From NCBI GenBank assembly GCA_005805375.1, contig SYMT01000340.1, positions 1 to 42,769 on the forward strand: 42,769 nucleotides of DNA, given 5' to 3'. Below the pieces are notes generated by a model that saw only the letters and a program-made list of their open reading frames with translations, had not been told where the DNA came from and made no database searches. Within the stretch, counting starts at the first letter, position 1, and the number at the start of each line of letters is the position of its first letter. Source of the stretch: Actinomycetota bacterium (GTDB taxonomy: Bacteria; Armatimonadota; SYMT01). Of the stretch, positions 42,062 through 42,769 are shown in pieces. The position numbers and the translations under genes are program-made.

Positions 42062-42769
42062 CTACAGAATATATCCCTCTTCGCCGTGTTGGCTCACGTC
42101 CAGTCCCGATTGCTCTTCGCCCGGCGGAACTCTAAGGCCAATCATTTTATCAATGAGCTTCAGCAGGACGAAGCTCACCCCTCCGGCGAAGACCCAGGTT
42201 GCGGCGACTCCGATGATCTGGGTGACTAACTGCTGCGGGTTGCCTGCCAGCAAGCCATCTTGCCCTGCAGAGTTGACCACCTTGGTGGCGAAGACACCGG
42301 TCAGGATGGCGCCGATCGTTCCCCCCACTCCGTGGACTCCGAACGTATCCAGACTGTCGTCGTAGCCCAGCTTGCCCTTGGAGATGACCGCGAAGTAGCA
42401 GATGATCGAGGTGATCACGCCGATGAGGATAGCACCAACCGGGTTGACAAAACCCGCTGCCGGGGTGATTCCGACCAATCCCGCCACGGCGCCCGACGCA
42501 GCCCCCAATGCCGTCGGCTTGCCGGTCTTGGCCCACTCGACCGCCAGCCACGCCATCATCGCCGCCGCCGCTGCAATGTGAGTATTGACGAAAGCGGTCA
42601 CCGCCAGTCCGTTGGCTTCAAGTGCGCTCCCCCCGTTGAACCCGTACCAGCCGAACCAGAGCAACCCGGTGCCGAGGAGGGTCATCGTCAGATTGTGGGG
42701 CCGCATTTCGTCGTTCGGGTAGCCTCGCCGCTTGCCGATCACCATCACTGCGACGAGGGCGCTGACGCC
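42062..42769 (-). CDS. amt: Ammonium transporter Amt, N-terminal part outside the window
   Basis: The frame stays open through the right edge, so at least the first third is missing. The visible approximately 235 residues show Amt membrane segments: GLLWFGWYGFNGGSALEANG, AFVNTHIAAAAAMMAWLAVE and GASGAVAGLVGITPAAGFV. DTFGVHGVGGTIGAILTGVF carries the conserved channel histidine. The C-terminal cytoplasmic tail (GLRVPPGEEQSGLDVSQHGE) has the pattern that contacts P-II. It transports ammonium across the inner membrane and is followed by the P-II gene, the typical amt-glnK arrangement. Confidence 0.93.
   Translation of the reverse strand, partial: GVSALVAVMVIGKRRGYPNDEMRPHNLTMTLLGTGLLWFGWYGFNGGSALEANGLAVTAFVNTHIAAAAAMMAWLAVEWAKTGKPTALGAASGAVAGLVGITPAAGFVNPVGAILIGVITSIICYFAVISKGKLGYDDSLDTFGVHGVGGTIGAILTGVFATKVVNSAGQDGLLAGNPQQLVTQIIGVAATWVFAGGVSFVLLKLIDKMIGLRVPPGEEQSGLDVSQHGEEGYIL

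Noticed and set aside
1-42769. tRNA, rRNA or CRISPR features
   Set aside because: I saw no cloverleaf-like sequences with conserved TTCGANNC loops in gene-free stretches and no regularly spaced repeats.

Overview
This is a GC-rich bacterial chromosome segment with densely packed genes in short operons, frequent 1-4 base stop/start overlaps and clear Shine-Dalgarno sites. No rRNA, tRNA, CRISPR array or intact mobile element is visible. The mix includes a fused fucokinase/guanylyltransferase, Uma2 and Rpn-type nuclease-fold proteins, DUF2330 and di-heme secreted proteins, a DUF4178/DUF350/spermidine synthase operon and purine-rich spacer repeats. This would suit an environmental lineage such as Armatimonadota, or possibly Planctomycetota or Chloroflexota. 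That is an inference from gene content only, as no taxonomic marker was compared.

Layout. Positions 1-8300 carry a minus-strand series: an edge-truncated unknown gene, fucokinase/fucose-1-P guanylyltransferase, an amidase with a tiny GatC/AtzG-like partner, a Uma2 protein, an M14 carboxypeptidase and a membrane-anchored endonuclease-like protein. Positions 8295-9716 hold ftsY and a small membrane protein whose frame is broken by a +1 shift. On the plus strand, 9795-14972 has an orphan DNA methyltransferase and a DUF4178-DUF4178-small membrane protein-DUF350-membrane spermidine synthase operon.

Positions 15316-20472 form the most unusual cluster. It has a small acidic protein, a sigma-70-like factor, an HTH protein that shares an N-terminal module with the small protein, and an 1155-residue protein. 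The large protein joins an ImmA/IrrE-type zinc peptidase to a UvrD-like helicase and a C-terminal four-cysteine domain related to AddB/Cas4 nucleases, whose catalytic core looks degenerate. HTH plus ImmA/IrrE peptidase is the classic de-repression pair (ImmR/ImmA, DdrO/IrrE). Here the peptidase is built into a DNA-processing enzyme, which suggests a self-regulated DNA-damage or defence system.

Positions 20473-25996 hold a decayed spacer with a nested inverted repeat and gene remnants, then a secreted di-heme protein with a DUF2330 protein, a DUF421 remnant and an exported SGNH hydrolase. On the minus strand, 25997-29445 has an exported methyltransferase, an ankyrin protein and a two-gene RNA-repair cassette (RNA ligase plus HD-polynucleotide kinase). 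An Rpn-family gene and an inverted-repeat-flanked transposon remnant follow, then gatC-gatA.

Positions 33345-36456 run on the plus strand: a zinc ribbon protein, an unknown protein, a DegT-type sugar aminotransferase and a GT2 glycosyltransferase. Positions 36457-41600 are a decaying accessory zone with an Rpn-like gene split by an in-frame TGA, a second nearly identical copy of its 3' half 3.9 kb away, a transposase pseudogene and two secreted proteins of unknown function. The right edge has a P-II regulator and a truncated ammonium transporter, the usual nitrogen-control pair.
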